A DNA stretch of 64,000 nt, from contig NC_089390.1 in NCBI RefSeq assembly GCF_003171515.1, positions 4,960,001 to 5,024,000 of the forward strand, in the 5' to 3' direction. This DNA comes from Pyrenophora tritici-repentis (lineage: Eukaryota > Ascomycota > Dothideomycetes > Pleosporales > Pleosporaceae). The stretch's first letter is position 1; each line of letters opens with the position of its first letter. Positions 12,186-24,193 of this stretch are shown here, piece after piece. The notes under the pieces are model-generated. The model had not been told where the DNA came from and did no database searches. It saw only the letters and a program-made list of their open reading frames with translations. A program made the position numbers and the translations under genes.

Positions 12186-12924
12186 GATTGTGTGTTAGAC
12201 TGTGCGATTCATATAGAGATTCCATGTAGTCGGACAATTGCTACGGGCGTTGAGGCTCACTAACCCCGCAGCCGAGGTGCATGCGCTCGGAACTCCAGGT
12301 TTATTTATGATAGTTGCGAACTGTCAAATACAACGTAGAGTCCTAAACCGTTCGCAATAGAAATATTCATACATCTCCTAGTATCCCTCACGATTCCTGG
12401 CGCTAAGAAGTCGTTTTCTACGCCACAACGTCCCCTACGAGCATCAATCCAAGCATCATGTCACCCCCGCGGTGAAGGTAAGACCGTTCAACTCTCAATA
12501 ACATGTACTCTACATTGCAACTCATTAGGAACATGCTTATGTCAACCAGGACATCTGGACAATCTATACTGTCAGGTGTCGAGCCAAGGCAAAATGGGTG
12601 GACGATGTTATGCAAGGGTCTTCGGGTCGACGATCGATAAGCACTGGCCCATTCTGCCACTTTCCATCAATAGACCTAACAACGAACGCCCAGTGGCCTC
12701 TTGCTGTCACAACTGCGCAACCGCCCGCGGTCATTATTTATTTTCTTCCATCTGGTACTTGATATAAACTTTGCGGCCTCTGCCGCTAGATAGTACCCGT
12801 ATGGCCCTCCACGCGGCCGGCGCCGTTCAGGTACGTTTTGCCACGAAGCCGACATCGCGTCATTGAATCCATACTTATAAAGATACAGAACGTCGCGTCT
12901 GTCACCACCGAATTGTGGCCCACC
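12186..12924. other. divergent promoter region RraA-like / YME1
   Basis: 739 bp between the divergent starts of the aldolase-like gene (-) and YME1 (+). I see no ORF of merit and no RNA gene. Confidence 0.45.
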
Positions 12925-15378
12925 ATGTCCACTGTACTGCGATCCCCGTGGCAAGGTCTGGGGCGAAAGCCCTTGGCCGCCGGTATTAGGCAGCTTCACA
13001 CTACAAAGGCATCTGAGTCGTCGTCGTCGACATCAGGAGCGCATGTACGCAATATCTGCCTGTTCCCCTCTATGTAAATACTGATGAGTTATAGGCACGC
13101 CCGTCTTTTGTCCTGCCTGCGCAAACCTCCATCCGCTTCACTCGGTCTTCGCAAACTTTCATATCGTCTCCCACCGTCTCTGACTCAGTCTTTGCCGGTC
13201 AGTTGCATCAGACGTCAATAGTGGACAACAAGCTGATACTGTGTAGCATCGCGACTCGGATTATGCAATCCTTTCGGTACGACTTCGCCCTTGGCCACCC
13301 TCAAGGCACGCCACTACTCCACCGTCTCTCGCAATGGCCCTCTCTCGCATTTCCGCCCGCTGTCAAGGCCTGGAACGGTTGGTCTGAATCTGCTACAACA
13401 ACGCTCGCTCTTCGGTGGACCATCGCATGAACAACTCGCTCGGCTCGAAGAGGCTGCCAACAAGAACCCGAAAAGCGCATCGTCCCAGGCTACTTTCTAC
13501 TCTGCTCTTATGCGCGCCGGCATGCCGCACATTGTCGCCAATCGCTACACTCTCGGAAACTATGCCACAAATGCAGCAGTCGATAAAATCTACAACAACG
13601 CTCTCGCCGAGCTGGCACGACAGGGTAATGAACAGCAACAACAGCAACAAGGACTTTCCCCGCAACAACGCCAGGCCGTCGCTCAAGCTGTCGGTGCAAA
13701 CTCTGGTTCTGCGCAAATCGGAATGGCTCGAAGCGGTAGTGGTGCCAAGAGTGACCCCGTCTACGTCGTTGTGGAAGAGTCTCTCATGAACGTCATTTTC
13801 AAGTGGGTTCGATGGTTCTGCGGTTTCGCTCTGGCTGCCTACGTCTCTCTCATTCTTATCACACTCTTCGTGGAGACTAGCGGTGTCCTGAAAAAGGTCG
13901 GCGGTGGCACCAGCGCTGAGGTCCGTCCCGAACAGCAGACTACCCGCTTCAGTGATGTGCACGGTTGCGACGAGGCCAAGGAAGAACTTCTAGACGTTGT
14001 TGACTTTCTCAAGAACCCGGAAAAGTACAACAAGCTCGGTGGGAGGTTGCCCAAGGGTGTCCTTCTAGTCGGTCCTCCTGGTACTGGTAAAACTCTGCTC
14101 GCTCGTGCTTGTGCGGGAGAAGCTGGTGTTCCATTCTTCTACATGTCGGGCTCAGAATTCGACGAAGTCTACGTCGGTGTTGGAGCCAAGCGTGTGCGCG
14201 AACTCTTCACAGCTGCTCGTTCCAAGGCCCCTGCTATTGTCTTCATTGACGAACTTGATGCTGTAGGCGGAAAGCGTAAATCGCGCGATGCCAACTACCA
14301 CCGTCAAACGCTCAACCAGCTGCTCAACGATCTCGACGGCTTCGACCAAAGCACTGGTGTTATCTTCATTGCTGCAACCAATCATCCCGAACTCCTAGAC
14401 CAAGCTCTGCTCCGCCCTGGGCGTTTTGACCGTCACGTCCAAGTCGAGCTTCCAGACGTCACTGGTCGATTGGCTATTCTCAAGTATCACACTAAGAAGA
14501 TTCGTCTTTCTCCTGATATCGACCTTTCGTCTATCGCTCGTGGCACACCTGGATTCTCCGGTGCCGAGTTGGAAAACTTGGCCAACTCAGCAGCTATCCG
14601 CGCTTCTAAACTCCAGGCAAAGTTTGTTTCGCTCAACGATATGGAGTGGGCAAAGGATAAGATCACCATGGGTTCCGAGAAGAAGACTCGCGTCGTTCCG
14701 CTCCAGGACAAAATTCACACTGCCTACCATGAGGGTGGCCACGCGCTAGTCGGTCTCTTCACCAAGGGCTTCAACGATGTACACAAAGCGACTATCCTTC
14801 CTCGAGGCCACGCTGCCGGAATAACCTTCTTCCTTCCCCAAGAGGAGCATCACCACACTCGTAAACAATACGTTCGTCAACTGCAGGTCTGCATGGGTGG
14901 CAAGATGGCAGAAGAGATTGTATTCGGTTCGGATAACGTAGCCGATGGTGCTTCCGGTGACATTCAGCAAGCCACGTCTATCGCTTACAACATGGTCACA
15001 GCCTGCGGCTTTTCAGACAAGCTCGGCAACGTCGACTTCAAGTCCAACTACGAAATGGTCTCACCTGAGACCAAGCGTCTCATCGATGACGAAGTACGCC
15101 GGTTAATCGACGAAGCAAAGTCCAGCGCAAGACAACTTTTGGTTTCGAAGCGTCCGGAACTCGACCGATTAGCAGACGCCCTCGTCCAGTACGAAACACT
15201 AGACAAGGAAGAGATATTGAAGGTCATCAAGGGGGAGGATCTCCCTGGCCGCATGAAGTCGATGCCAAATGCGCCAATCAAGATTCCAGACAATCCGCTC
15301 CCCACGGCCATATTACCTCCCCCAAGAGGTGACGGTGGCGATGGGTCAGGCCCACCGGGTCCGCCTCTGCCAGCATAG
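12925..15378 (+). CDS. YME1: mitochondrial inner-membrane i-AAA protease
   Basis: Three exons (12925-13044, 13095-13197, 13247-15378) give 784 aa. The N-terminal part is Arg/Ser-rich with few acids, a mitochondrial presequence. One membrane segment ([20 protein letters not shown]) precedes the FtsH-type AAA module, which has Walker A GPPGTGKT, Walker [12 protein letters not shown] and a second region of homology ending [11 protein letters not shown]. The M41 protease domain has HEGGH (HExxH zinc site) and the third ligand in SGDIQQAT. A Gln tract and a Pro/Gly-rich tail are present. i-AAA proteases degrade unfolded or unassembled inner-membrane proteins from the intermembrane-space side. A single membrane span and overall order fit Yme1 (iap-1) rather than the two-span m-AAA subunits. 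Confidence 0.95.
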
Positions 15379-16259
15379 TTTTTTTGGTGGATTTGGATTT
15401 GAACAATATGCACTGTAAATTCAAAATCAACATGCATTTGGGAGATAGATAGCGCTCCCTACGATCCATCGCGCTCTCCTCACCGAAGGGGACTTGTTTT
15501 TATTTATTGGGTCTGTACAATATTGCGTATGACAATAGCTTTAGCGAGAAAAGAGATGCAAAAGCTTCTGCATGAGGTTTTATAGCATCACTGCATTGAT
15601 GAGGGGGAAAGAGGTGGCGGAGGTGGACTGCAGGGGAGGGATGGAAGCTAGACTGATTGATGAAAACGAGATGAATAGCAGAAGTTTAAACAATCAAACA
15701 TGTTAAGCTAAATATTTTTCATCATCCCCTCCCTGTGGTTTTCATAGGCATTATTGCTGAACAATTTTACGTGCTTATAGCTAGCCATGATTTCGTTTTT
15801 ATTTCGCCATGTAGTTGCTCAATTGCGGTCTTTACAACGTTCTCAGTCATCATGTTTGGCTCTAAGTATTTTCGACAGCACATAAAGAGCCCGTATCCTC
15901 TTTTCGAACTTTTTCTTTTTCTGAAAGTGTTGGGACATGCGCGTACAGCCAGCCCGGCGTGGATGTATTTTAGATAGCGAGCTTTTCCGGGCTGGAAGTT
16001 TGGACCACTAGTTACCGGTAGACCAAGCTTCCCGCTTAGCTCGCACCCGTACATAGGGAGATCTCTCCACCCAGCTCTTGCTCACTACTAATCAAATATC
16101 ATATACTTTGTTCGTTGCAACGACAGTGATATTCGATACCTTTGCCGTGTCAACAGAAAGCCTTTTATTTTCTAGTATCTCACACAGCCCCCCATCGACC
16201 TTCTGGTACCATTATTTGCATGACCCTCTTTTCTGCAATATTTTTTTAGTAGACCAGGG
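15379..16259. other. gene desert, left part
   Basis: 3' flank of YME1. Open frames here are short and AT-rich with no recognisable family. Confidence 0.4.
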
Positions 16260-19200
16260 ACGCAACATAGATGTCTGCAGTTCTGTTTTTTAAAAATCAG
16301 AAGAGAAAATCACATTGTATGAATCCCGCTATGTTTTTTCCTATATTTTCTTATACACGGAAAAGGGAGGCGCGTAGACATGGGGACAGACTGGGAGAAT
16401 TTTTGAAAATTGCAGATAGAAAGTTGGTGGAATTGTGGGAAGAAGGAAGGAGGAAGAAAGAAGAGTGGAGGTATTTATATACCCCGCGTTCTTTTTAATT
16501 GCGCAGGGCTGGGTCAGACAAGCCATCGAACTAGTTCACTGCAGGTTTTGGTAGTAAGAATAAGTAGGAGAAGTGTGTCGGAAAGAGAAAGAGGAAAGAG
16601 AGGGAGGAGGGGGTTTTTATATACACCCGCGTTCTGCTAAGTTGCGCCAGGCTGGTCGGACGAGCCATGGCAGCGGTCATTCGATTTTTTAGTAGTAAGA
16701 ATATGTATGTGAGGAGCGCGTCATCCAGGTTTTCGTTGTACGTTTAGAGAAACACATTTCTTGCTTCGAAGTCATTTTTACGAGAGCAGAGGCGGTGGTC
16801 TCATGTACTAGTATCCCTTGGGTTTTTTGGGACTTTTTAGAGGGGCTAGAAAGAAGAGAGACATTCGGGAAGTCGTAGTATGGTTTTGGTGGAAAGGGCT
16901 GGGGAAACATAGTAAGATGGCGTGGCATTTTCAGAAAGATGAAAGAAGGTAAGAGGGTGGAGGAGAAAGATGAGGTAGAGTCTCGCTTTCATGTTTCTGT
17001 GTTGCCAAGGGGCTAGAAAGACAGTGACATTAATGGTAGGTATTGTGCTTTTTGCAATTTTTGGAAGGAGGGGCTGGGAAAGCATAAGGGGGGGGGGGGG
17101 ATAGTGGGATTTATGAAAAGAAAGAAGATAGGGGAAGTTAAGAGGATAAGAGAGACCCTCGCTCTTATATTTCTGTGTTTTCAAGGCGCTGGGAAAGAGG
17201 GAACATTTTTCGTAAACCTACGCATTTTTTTTGAACCTTGCGGAAAGAAGGGTTGGAAAACATGAACGCATGGACATACGATTCTAGAAGAAAGAAGAGA
17301 GAGAGAGGAGTGTAGGAAGATAAGAGTGGCTCTCGCTCTTGTATTTCCTTGTTTTCAAGGCGCCAGGAAAGAGAGGGCCATTATTGTGACGTAGTATTGT
17401 TTTTAAGCTTTTGAAAGGAGAGGCGGGAGAAACATGGGTGCCTCGCTTGTAGTTTTAGAAGAAACAGGTAGAAAGTATGAGAGAGTATAAAAACAAGAGG
17501 GACTTTCGCTCTTATGTTTCTTTGTTTTCAAGAGTCTGTGGAAGAAGGGAGTATTGCTTTTAACTGTGCGAGTTTTGGTACAGAAAGGCGGGAGGAACAT
17601 GGGTATTGACCCTGTGATTTTAGAAGAAGAAGAGGGAAGGTAGAGGAGACTAAGATAACAAGAGACACTCGCTTTTATATTTCTGTATTTCGAAGGGGCT
17701 GGGGAAGACGAGGGTATCACTCGTTTATAGGCTGATTTCAGTGTAGAAGGGCGGAAGAAAGAGAGGGAAGGTAAAAGGGAGTAGGAGAACAAGAGAAACT
17801 ATCGCTTTTATATTTCTGTGTTTTTGAGATGCAAGGAAGGGAGTGACATAGAAGGGGTGTAGCTTTTTTTGGTACAAAAGGACGGGAGAAACATGACATC
17901 GTCTGGTGTTAATTTTAGAAGAAACAGGGAGAAGATAGAAGACCAAAGAGGAGTTTCACTTTCGTGATTTCATACTTTTAAACTGTTGGAAAGAGGAGGG
18001 AGACATATTGACAGGGGAAAGAGATTTTAGTGCAAAACGGCGGGAGAAACATGGGTCCTTCTGCCAGTACTTTTGGAAGAAAGAGGAGAAAGGCAGAAGA
18101 ATAAAGCAGAATCTCGCTTTCGCAAGTTTTATACTTTCAAATTATTAGAAAGAAGAGAAAGACATGTTATGAGAAGGTGATGTTTTTTGGTACAGAAGGA
18201 TTGGAGAAACATTCGTGGGGAATAGTTGAATATGAGAAAAAAAGAACGAAGAGAGTAGAGGAGAGATGTGGTAGTAAGTAAAGGACAGAGGAGATTATGT
18301 AAGTACGGCAAGGTTGGAAATATGGGGTATTTTAGCCCAGAGGACAGAGGGAGTGCTTCTCCATGAACATGGAACTGAGAGTTTTTAGACTAATATGTGG
18401 GAGTTTCTAAGTGCCGGTCGACATGACGTCTTTGACCGGCTGATTTTCCAGAAAAAGAGACACAGCTCATAACGCGCATGATTTCGGAATTTTAGTATTC
18501 CAGAAATAAAGTAAGATGTAAGAAGTAGAAAGAACCCAAGTCGCCGATTTTATGCTTAGGAAGAGCAGAGACGGAAACGGGTATCGTTCGTTGTATGAAT
18601 GTTTTGATTCGCAAAGACCGCGTCAGGGAAATAGAGTAGGATGGATTTTAATAGTCGCGCAGAACATCCCGTATGGGCATTTCAATTTGTAAGTCCCGGG
18701 CGACAACGACATTCGTTCAACGTAAGTCCTTTTTGGAAGATGTGCAGGTTTCAAAAGGCGGGAAAGAGGGAAATTTAGGTGTGGGAAGAGAGAGGAGAGG
18801 GGAAGACATGGAATGATTGTCCAATACTTTAGAAGGCGGATAAATTCCTTGGGGTAGGAGTAGGAAGAGGAAAGGAGAAACACATAGCGCTTCGCCTCTC
18901 TATTTTGAAAAGATAGACAAAGCCCTTTGTTTTAATACGCAGAAAAGAGAAAGAGAAAAATACGTTCCAATGGATGTATGTTTTTAGGAACATTTAAAGA
19001 GTCGTAGTGGTAAAGAGGGGAAGGAGAGAGCGGCGCAAAAGTTAGTTTATATACCGCAGTCCTTAGACTTAAGCAAGTCATGGAATCCTCGACAGTCGAA
19101 TTTTGAACCGGAAAGAGAGCCGTTTGCATGTATCAGCGCAGTTTTAGTGAGAGGGAAGAAAGTCATTCTCGATATTCTGGGTGCTTTTGAAAAGTAGAAA

Positions 19201-19990
19201 AGTAGAACCGGAATAGGAATAACAGAGATATGCCAGAAGTCCGGCGGTTTCACATCGCGGTATCGTGTGCTCTATTGTATTTTAGAGAAAACCAGACGCA
19301 GTATCGAGGCATTTAATCTCATACCTTTCATTTTAAGAAGTTAGGAAGGTCATGTGTAAGAGTGTCATTTTCTTCTAAATATCAGAGGACAGAAAACACC
19401 CGGAACACATGGTGACGTATGTATTGAGATTTTGGAAGAAAGACACAGGAGAACATCGTTTTAACCGAGAAGTCTTTTAAGAATAATTTCGAAAGAATAG
19501 AGGAAAGATGGTAGGAAGAAGGGGGCAGAAAGTGCGGTATTTATTTTGCGAAGATCGATCGCGCTAGGGGTATGATGCGGGACATATATCCTAGGAATGC
19601 GCCTTTTTTGTGTTTCTCGAAAAGTGGACATGGTTTGTGGCCATGAAAATTTAGAGTCCAGAAGAACTGAGAACCATTAGCATATCTTGATATTCATGCA
19701 TTTTAGAAGGCACTGTGTTGGTTTTGGAGAATGATGCACGGATTTTTGAGTGTGTTTAGAAAAACTGGTCCTCTTCTTCATACATTATCTAGACGTTCTT
19801 TTGGAGTTTCGCAACAGCATCCGTGAAATGCGTCCTGGTTTTTGGAATATAGAGGAAAGGAGAGGTAGTGAGGAATGGCTTGGAAAGGGAGGATGGAGAC
19901 TATATATATGCGAGTGCAGAGAGAACATGAGTGCGTTCAGTCAATGTTTTGAAAAAAAATCAGATAGAGAACATACGCAAAAATCACACG
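16260..19990. repeat. purine-skewed low-complexity region with diverged tandem repeats
   Basis: For about 3.7 kb the plus strand is dominated by A and G (GAAAGAGGAAGAAG-like tracts) with no coding frame. At least eight diverged units are recognisable between about 16.9 and 18.2 kb. The anchor CTCGCTTTTATATTTCTGTG or a variant starts near 16982, 17158, 17332, 17505, 17668, 17800, 17953 and 18112. A second anchor, GGCGGGAGAAACATGGGT or a variant, lies between them. Spacing runs from 176 down to about 133 bp. Right of 18.3 kb the skew persists but the units are no longer clear. Confidence 0.75.
16463..16706. repeat. pair of direct repeats, about 146 bp apart
   Basis: Segments near 16466-16562 and 16613-16706 align. 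Each has a purine tract, then TTTATATACNCCGCGTTCT, a GCGC(C)AGG block, GGNNNGACNAGCCATNG, and ends with GTAGTAAGAATANGTA. They look like an earlier pair in the same array family as the units to the right. Confidence 0.65.
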
Positions 19991-22900
19991 AAAAGCCATT
20001 ATGACGTTGCTTCCCCATCACCTCAAAATCACAGAGTTCAAAAAGTACCAAGGTAGAGTACCATCCAACTAAGCCACCCCAAAGCCTCCACACACCTCAA
20101 GACTACCCCGGAAAACCCCACAACTCGCACCCCGAATCACCGCTGTGGCGCAACAAGTCCAAGACTCACCGTATAATGTCCTCAACTCCTCCTCGGGTAA
20201 GCAACGGACCGTCGTCGTGTGCAACTACCACAATAAGCCCTAGCCTCACCGACGGGCCAAGTAAGACGGCGATTACTACGTATCCCCGAATAGAAAGATT
20301 GGCAGAACAGTGCGCCATCCGGATTCCTTTCCTCTCTCTCGTACCAAGCATCCCGTCTTCTGCTAGCAGAGTGAGCTATCCGACCAAGCTCTGGAGCGGA
20401 CGCGGCATGCGGCGGAACGAGTGAGGGGCTTGGTCACGAGGATGGGATCTAGATCTCGGTTCTACCTAGTAGGTTTAGATGGAAGACATGTGTCCTGTAA
20501 CACATTCCAGGAGAGGGATAAATACTTACGAGATACGCATATTGTTGAATGCTGGGAGTGGAGTTTGTGTGATGGCAGCATTGAGAAAGAAGGCATGTAG
20601 ACAAGATCGTCACCTCACATCAGCCTTGTTGTACAACACACAACACAACACGACTCACGATTGTAGGAAAGATAGAAAGAGTACCGAGGCAGCAGACCAG
20701 AGTTTCAAATACACACCCTTCACCACAACCCCACACTCCAACTCAGCCTCACGATCCATGCACATAATAGAAAAAGCACATCATCCTAGCCAGCCCTATC
20801 ATAGACGTTACACAGCGCCGGTGCCAACACCGTCTTACCCAAGCCCAGAGCACGCTCGCATGCACCTCCTTCTCATCCCTGTCGTGTTCGCAGTAGCATC
20901 CTGAATGCAACAACCACCAACCTGCATCAATCTGCAAGAGTTCCGAGACGTCTATCAATCTGCAAGCAAGGGCAACGCCTAGGCAAATAGGAACTCTCCA
21001 CATGCCATGCCATTGGTGAGTCAGCGCAGCCCAGTCCTTCTATTCACCTTCCATGCATGACATTTGACCGCTAGAAGGATGGAAGAAGCAACTAAAAAAG
21101 GGCAGGAAAAACGGTAGGATTGCGCGAGCTGGGGTACAGGTAGGGTTCTTAGTGGTGCTGATGACAGCGTTGTGACCGTTGATTTGTTTACTAGTTGATC
21201 ACGTTAATCGCTGTTGGTGGGCTTATTGTCGATCATGAAGGGTTAGAGGCTAGAGGCTGATTGTGACGATAGTGCAAAAGGGAAATTCATGGCGACAGGA
21301 CGACGATTGCGTATTTTTGGTAACATAGGCGCGTTGTGTGATGCATGCATACAGTGACATGTACATACGTACCTGATGGTACCTGCGCTCGCTGCGATCG
21401 CGAAACCAACGAACGGGACCCTCGGATGAAGGGGAGGAAAAGAAGGAAAGATAGCAGTAAGCACATCAGTTAGCCTACCCACCCTACGTACTCCACAGCC
21501 CACAATTGACACTTTATTGCCGTGCCGGTAATGAACCCAAAATCCTCCTGCTCCACCTACAATACCCACTCATCATCTCAGCCGCACAACTCAACGTATC
21601 CTGCATCCATAAGTGAAGAAAAAAACCTTCAAGATACGTATGTAGCACCGCCCATCGCGATCCGCGGCGGAACCAGCCCCGAATACGGGCCTGCCGCCAT
21701 TACCACATTGAACGACGCACCCGCTAGCCACACACATGGACACATGATGACAGCATAAAGGACAAGAACCAAGACCACAGGGTCCGCGTCAGCTACGTCA
21801 TTCCCCAACCCACCCTGCAGCGCAGCGCGGGCGCAAAAGACCGCCTTACCTACATACAGGAACGCACGCTTGGCTCTCTCTTTCACTCCGAATTTCGAAC
21901 CGAATGTCCGATGCTCCGGGGGGGGGGCAGTTGCGATCGGCATATGGCGTTGATATCGTGAGGATGAGGAAGGAAAGAGGAAAAGCGAGATGTCTGACCA
22001 AGTATCGCGCGTCTCTTTCTCTCGCTCGCTCGTTCGCTTCTTTCTTCCTGTCTTTGATGCTGAAGCAAAAGATTGCTTTCCACTTTTCCTTTCTTACACA
22101 AATGCCCCCGTCTTGGCTGCGGCTAACTTCGCTTCTTGGGTGTCTAGCGAGCACTCCCCACCACCGGCAGTCCCCATTGTACTTACCTTCGCCTCACATG
22201 CTTCGCAATCCTATCCACATCTCCCTCCCCAAGCCATCCCATTACGATCGTGATCGCAAAACCCCCAAACACATTCACCTCCCCTCCCAGCTAAGCCACC
22301 CTGCCCCCGGCGCATGTACATACCACATACAGCCTACCTACAAAATCCCATACAAAGCCGTATTGTGAACAAGAGACACTAAACTCAAAGAGGCAGTCGT
22401 GGCGGGCCTGTCCGCGGCTAATGGGCCCGTGGTGGTTTTTGTGTTGTGCGTGCATGTTTTGCGTGATTTTCGCTATTGGGGCGCTTGAGATACGAGGTGG
22501 GGGTGCGCGAGGGATGGGGAGGATATGGAATACATAGGATGGGAAGATGGGATAGGGGATACAATATGGTGCTGTACATGTTTGTGTCTTTGTTGATAGA
22601 GACACATGTAGTGTATGTAGATGCAAATGTGTGTAAAGTGGGTTTGCGCGGCTTTGTGCTTGTTCCGTGATAGTATAGTGCTGCATACCATTTCAAGTAT
22701 TGTATCTCTAGACGGGCTTGGATGCAGTACTAGAACGCACTTTGGTATGCTTCCAATTAAGCTTAACCACCTCCTTCATCGTTCTTGTCACAACTTGACG
22801 GTGCTTAGCACACATGATGCTCCAAGCAACAATCTGCGAACCAAACAAAAAGCACTTTTTTCGTAGATAACAACTACAACTACCACAACAACATCACCAT

Positions 22901-24193
22901 CATCATACACACTCCCTACGTCACAACTCCCACCACTTAGCCAGCTCCGCAACCCAGGCACCCCTCGCCATCCCGTGGTCATGCCGCACGGCAAGCTCAC
23001 TGCACCAGCCGCCTCACTCTCACCATTGCCGCGGCACGCCCGCACGCCCAGCCATCCACTCCGTTTCGTATTATCCCCCTAGCAGCCAGCAAGCCAAGTA
23101 CGTATGTTATTTTATGTTACTTATCGCCAGCCTGAATTCTCCCGAGATCCCCAGACTAACATCCTACGTACCTCGGGATGATACTGCGATCACAGTTCAT
23201 TCATTGCCCTTGACGGCCACGGCGCGACGAGCGCTGTCGCTCGTCCTTGGCGCATGCATTTACCGCCTAGGTAGTGCTGGGTGTTGGACACCATGTGATG
23301 GATATGTACTAGACATAGTACCGAAGGTGACCGAAGATGACCGTAGTGACGGATGGATGGATCGAGTTACGTATGTAGGTAGGTATGTGTGTGTTGTTAG
23401 ATATTTCCACTTTGCATGAAAACGTCATGTGGTGATGTGACTACATCATGTCATCTCATCCCATGTCTGCGTACGGCACGGGGATGGGATGGGACCCTAG
23501 ATTCGGGGGGCTGTGTGTGAGAGATGCGAGGCGGCTGGCGGGTTTACACATCCGTTGAAGCATCTTCTCTTTTTCTTGGAGTTGGAAAACCGCCATCCTT
23601 GTCTAACTAGCCACCCAGCGTACGGAAACCGATCAACAGAAGCCAAGGTCAGCGAAAATCTCTGCTTTGCTTGCATGTGCTGGGTGTGCTTTTGCGCTGC
23701 TGCAGGGCGAGCGGGAGAGCGTGGGATCCCTGACACACACACAAGCAAGTCCAAGGTTGTGTGTGTGAGCAGCGAACCTCAGCAAGCGGCAGCAGCCGGT
23801 AAGCAAGCCCAGGACGTCACCGTGCGAGTATGCCTCAGCAACAAGGCACAAGGGTGGAATATGCAGTGTTTTCAGATTTCTATTGTATTCTTTTTTTGTG
23901 TACCTAGCAGGGGCCACCCCTTCTAAAAACCGACAGCGATGACTTGGATGACTGGAAATTGTTTAAAACAGCCTCGAACACAATCAGCAATGAGTTCGGA
24001 CCGGGTCATGAGGATATACACAGGCGACCAAGGGTCAAGAAGAAGAAAAAAGTGGTCGTCAAGGACCAAATGAAGGTATGAATAGAGATCGCCTAGGGCG
24101 TTTTGGTATCATTTCGCACCAGCAGCGTCATCAATCATGTGCGTCATCAAAGGGAACAGTAGCGCGACAAGCATACTGTTACTTCGCAGCCGT
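19991..24193. other. gene desert, right part
   Basis: 4.2 kb with only short unconvincing ORFs, CT/CA-rich stretches and two G runs. It includes the 3' flank of the copper-fist gene. Two tRNA-like fragments were examined and rejected. Confidence 0.4.

Noticed and set aside
17403..18311. Several minus-strand ORFs rich in Leu, Phe, Ser and Pro
   Set aside because: They are the pyrimidine complement of the purine-rich repeats; the hydrophobic look is a composition artefact.
20036..20078. Minus-strand stretch with a tRNA A-box-like TGGCTTAGTTGG
   Set aside because: No B box, no matching acceptor stem and no anticodon arm in register; at most a tRNA-derived fragment.
20325..20400. Minus-strand GAGC-loop-GCTC arm resembling a tRNA D arm followed by a small hairpin
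   Set aside because: The downstream T arm and acceptor pairing are missing.
20479..20904. 141-codon plus-strand ORF in the gene desert
   Set aside because: CA-rich simple-sequence translation with no domain.
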